The position numbers and the translations under genes were made by a program. The notes beneath the pieces are model-generated. The model searched no databases. It was not told the DNA's origin and worked only from the letters and a program-made list of their open reading frames with translations. DNA of 64,000 nucleotides from Sulfitobacter sp. HGT1 (GTDB taxonomy: Bacteria; Pseudomonadota; Alphaproteobacteria; Rhodobacterales; Rhodobacteraceae): assembly GCF_013282155.1 (NCBI RefSeq), contig NZ_BLWI01000008.1, positions 496,001 through 560,000 on the forward strand, given 5' to 3'. Numbering within the stretch: the stretch's first letter is position 1; each line of letters begins with the position of its first letter. Below are positions 63,691 to 64,000 of the stretch, piece by piece.

Positions 63691-63726
63691 TAAAAATGGG
63701 CCCTGCGAAAGCGATCGCAAGGGCCT
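63691..63726 (-). terminator. Terminator after fdxA
   Basis: On the minus strand GGCCCTTGCGA and TCGCAGGGCCC (loop of about six) are followed by ATTTTTA. It lies 87 bases after the fdxA stop, in the 303-base gap before carD, so carD has its own promoter. Confidence 0.7.
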
Positions 63727-63812
63727 TGTGTATTAAATTATCGTATAGAGGGGCCGTTTTACCGGAAAAAACCAGTCTGGCCGCCCCGCAGCTCTGGCGA
63801 TTTTCGAATCGC

Positions 63813-64000
63813 TTAACCGCCTTCGCCCGGTGCCTCCGAGAAGTATTTATCCAGCTTGCCCGCTTCGCCATCGCGTTCTTCCGCATCGGGAAGTGGGTCT
63901 TTCTTGGTGATGATCACAGGCCACAATTCGGAATATTTGCGATTGAATTCAACCCATTTTTCCATGTCCGGCTCGGTGTCCGGACGGATCGCATCAGCGG
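63813..64000 (-). CDS. fdxA: Seven-iron ferredoxin FdxA, 3' part
   Basis: The minus-strand frame enters from beyond base 64000, so about the first half is missing. The visible 61 residues read ADAIRPDTEPDMEKWVEFNR, KYSELWPVIITKKD, and end in YFSEAPGEGG, matching the C-terminal tail of FdxA (7Fe ferredoxin), with WVEFNRKYSELWP as the clearest block. The Fe-S cysteines lie outside the window. It probably carries electrons to several redox enzymes. Confidence 0.85.
   Translation of the reverse strand, partial: ADAIRPDTEPDMEKWVEFNRKYSELWPVIITKKDPLPDAEERDGEAGKLDKYFSEAPGEGG

Noticed and set aside
63671-63886. 71-codon minus-strand frame before fdxA end
   Set aside because: It overlaps the 3' end of fdxA in another frame and includes the terminator hairpin; not a gene.
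1-64000. CRISPR array
   Set aside because: No regularly spaced repeats were seen on either strand.
1-64000. Intact prophage or integrative element
   Set aside because: Only decayed transposases and one integrase stub are present; no capsid, terminase, relaxase or full integrase genes.

Overview
The window reads as chromosomal DNA of a marine alphaproteobacterium of the Rhodobacterales (Roseobacter group). This rests on gene content and protein character: two DctPQM TRAP uptake systems, a CarD regulator next to the seven-iron ferredoxin FdxA, a lone fliG far from other flagellar genes, an aa3-type ctaD, a split his cluster and high G+C coding DNA. No species can be named from sequence alone. 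About 60 protein genes and three tRNAs are supported; most are ordinary core genes.

Layout. 1-999: 3' part of an AI-2E/PerM-type permease. 985-4133: TRAP operon dctP-dctQ-dctM (minus), divergent from acs (4518-6470). 6586-8446: PAS histidine kinase and single-domain response regulator. 8666-9184: flavin reductase. 9187-14978: tamA-tamB. 15259-18033: acnA. 18267-23272: DUF1223 protein, lipid A acyltransferase, fliG-like gene, two small secreted proteins, purB. 23530-24678: metC. 24814-27920: arsenic operon (ArsR-ArsC fusion, GAPDH, ArsJ). 27949-33937: molybdopterin oxidoreductase, Lrp regulator divergent from a ThDP enzyme, EamA exporter, VOC protein.

34075-38734 is the accessory part: a truncated DUF2182 gene and a decayed IS3-family transposase lie on one side of the second TRAP operon (35358-38145), and a 434-bp IS5-type remnant with terminal inverted repeats lies on the other, next to tRNA-Leu(GAG). 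39128-43397 returns to core genes: DsbA-family oxidoreductase, lipB, ctaD, MAPEG protein, tRNA-Gly(GCC). 43605-46110: lipoprotein, a response regulator with a decayed GGDEF-like output domain, a small secreted protein and a stand-alone RAM domain. 46257-50486: hisB-hisH, two opposing DUF2147 genes, hisA-hisF-hisE. 50581-52390: CoA-binding protein, a possible structured RNA, a zinc-ribbon protein, rlmB. 52518-52806: tRNA-Tyr(GTA) followed by an integrase stub. 53021-64000: glycosyltransferase-like protein, metY, SIMPL protein, a 900-residue pilus/secretion-like protein, hpd divergent from an Lrp regulator, a Kef-type antiporter, carD and the 3' end of fdxA.

How the genes work together. TamA/TamB assemble the outer membrane. 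MetC and MetY serve methionine metabolism. The his genes make histidine. Acs and AcnA feed acetate carbon into the TCA cycle. ArsR-ArsC, GAPDH and ArsJ form an arsenate-detoxification unit. The least explained items are the 900-residue protein, the degenerate-GGDEF response regulator, the MopB enzyme with no visible cysteine ligand, and the TRAP islet bracketed by mobile-element debris. No CRISPR array, intact prophage or clear new defence system was seen.
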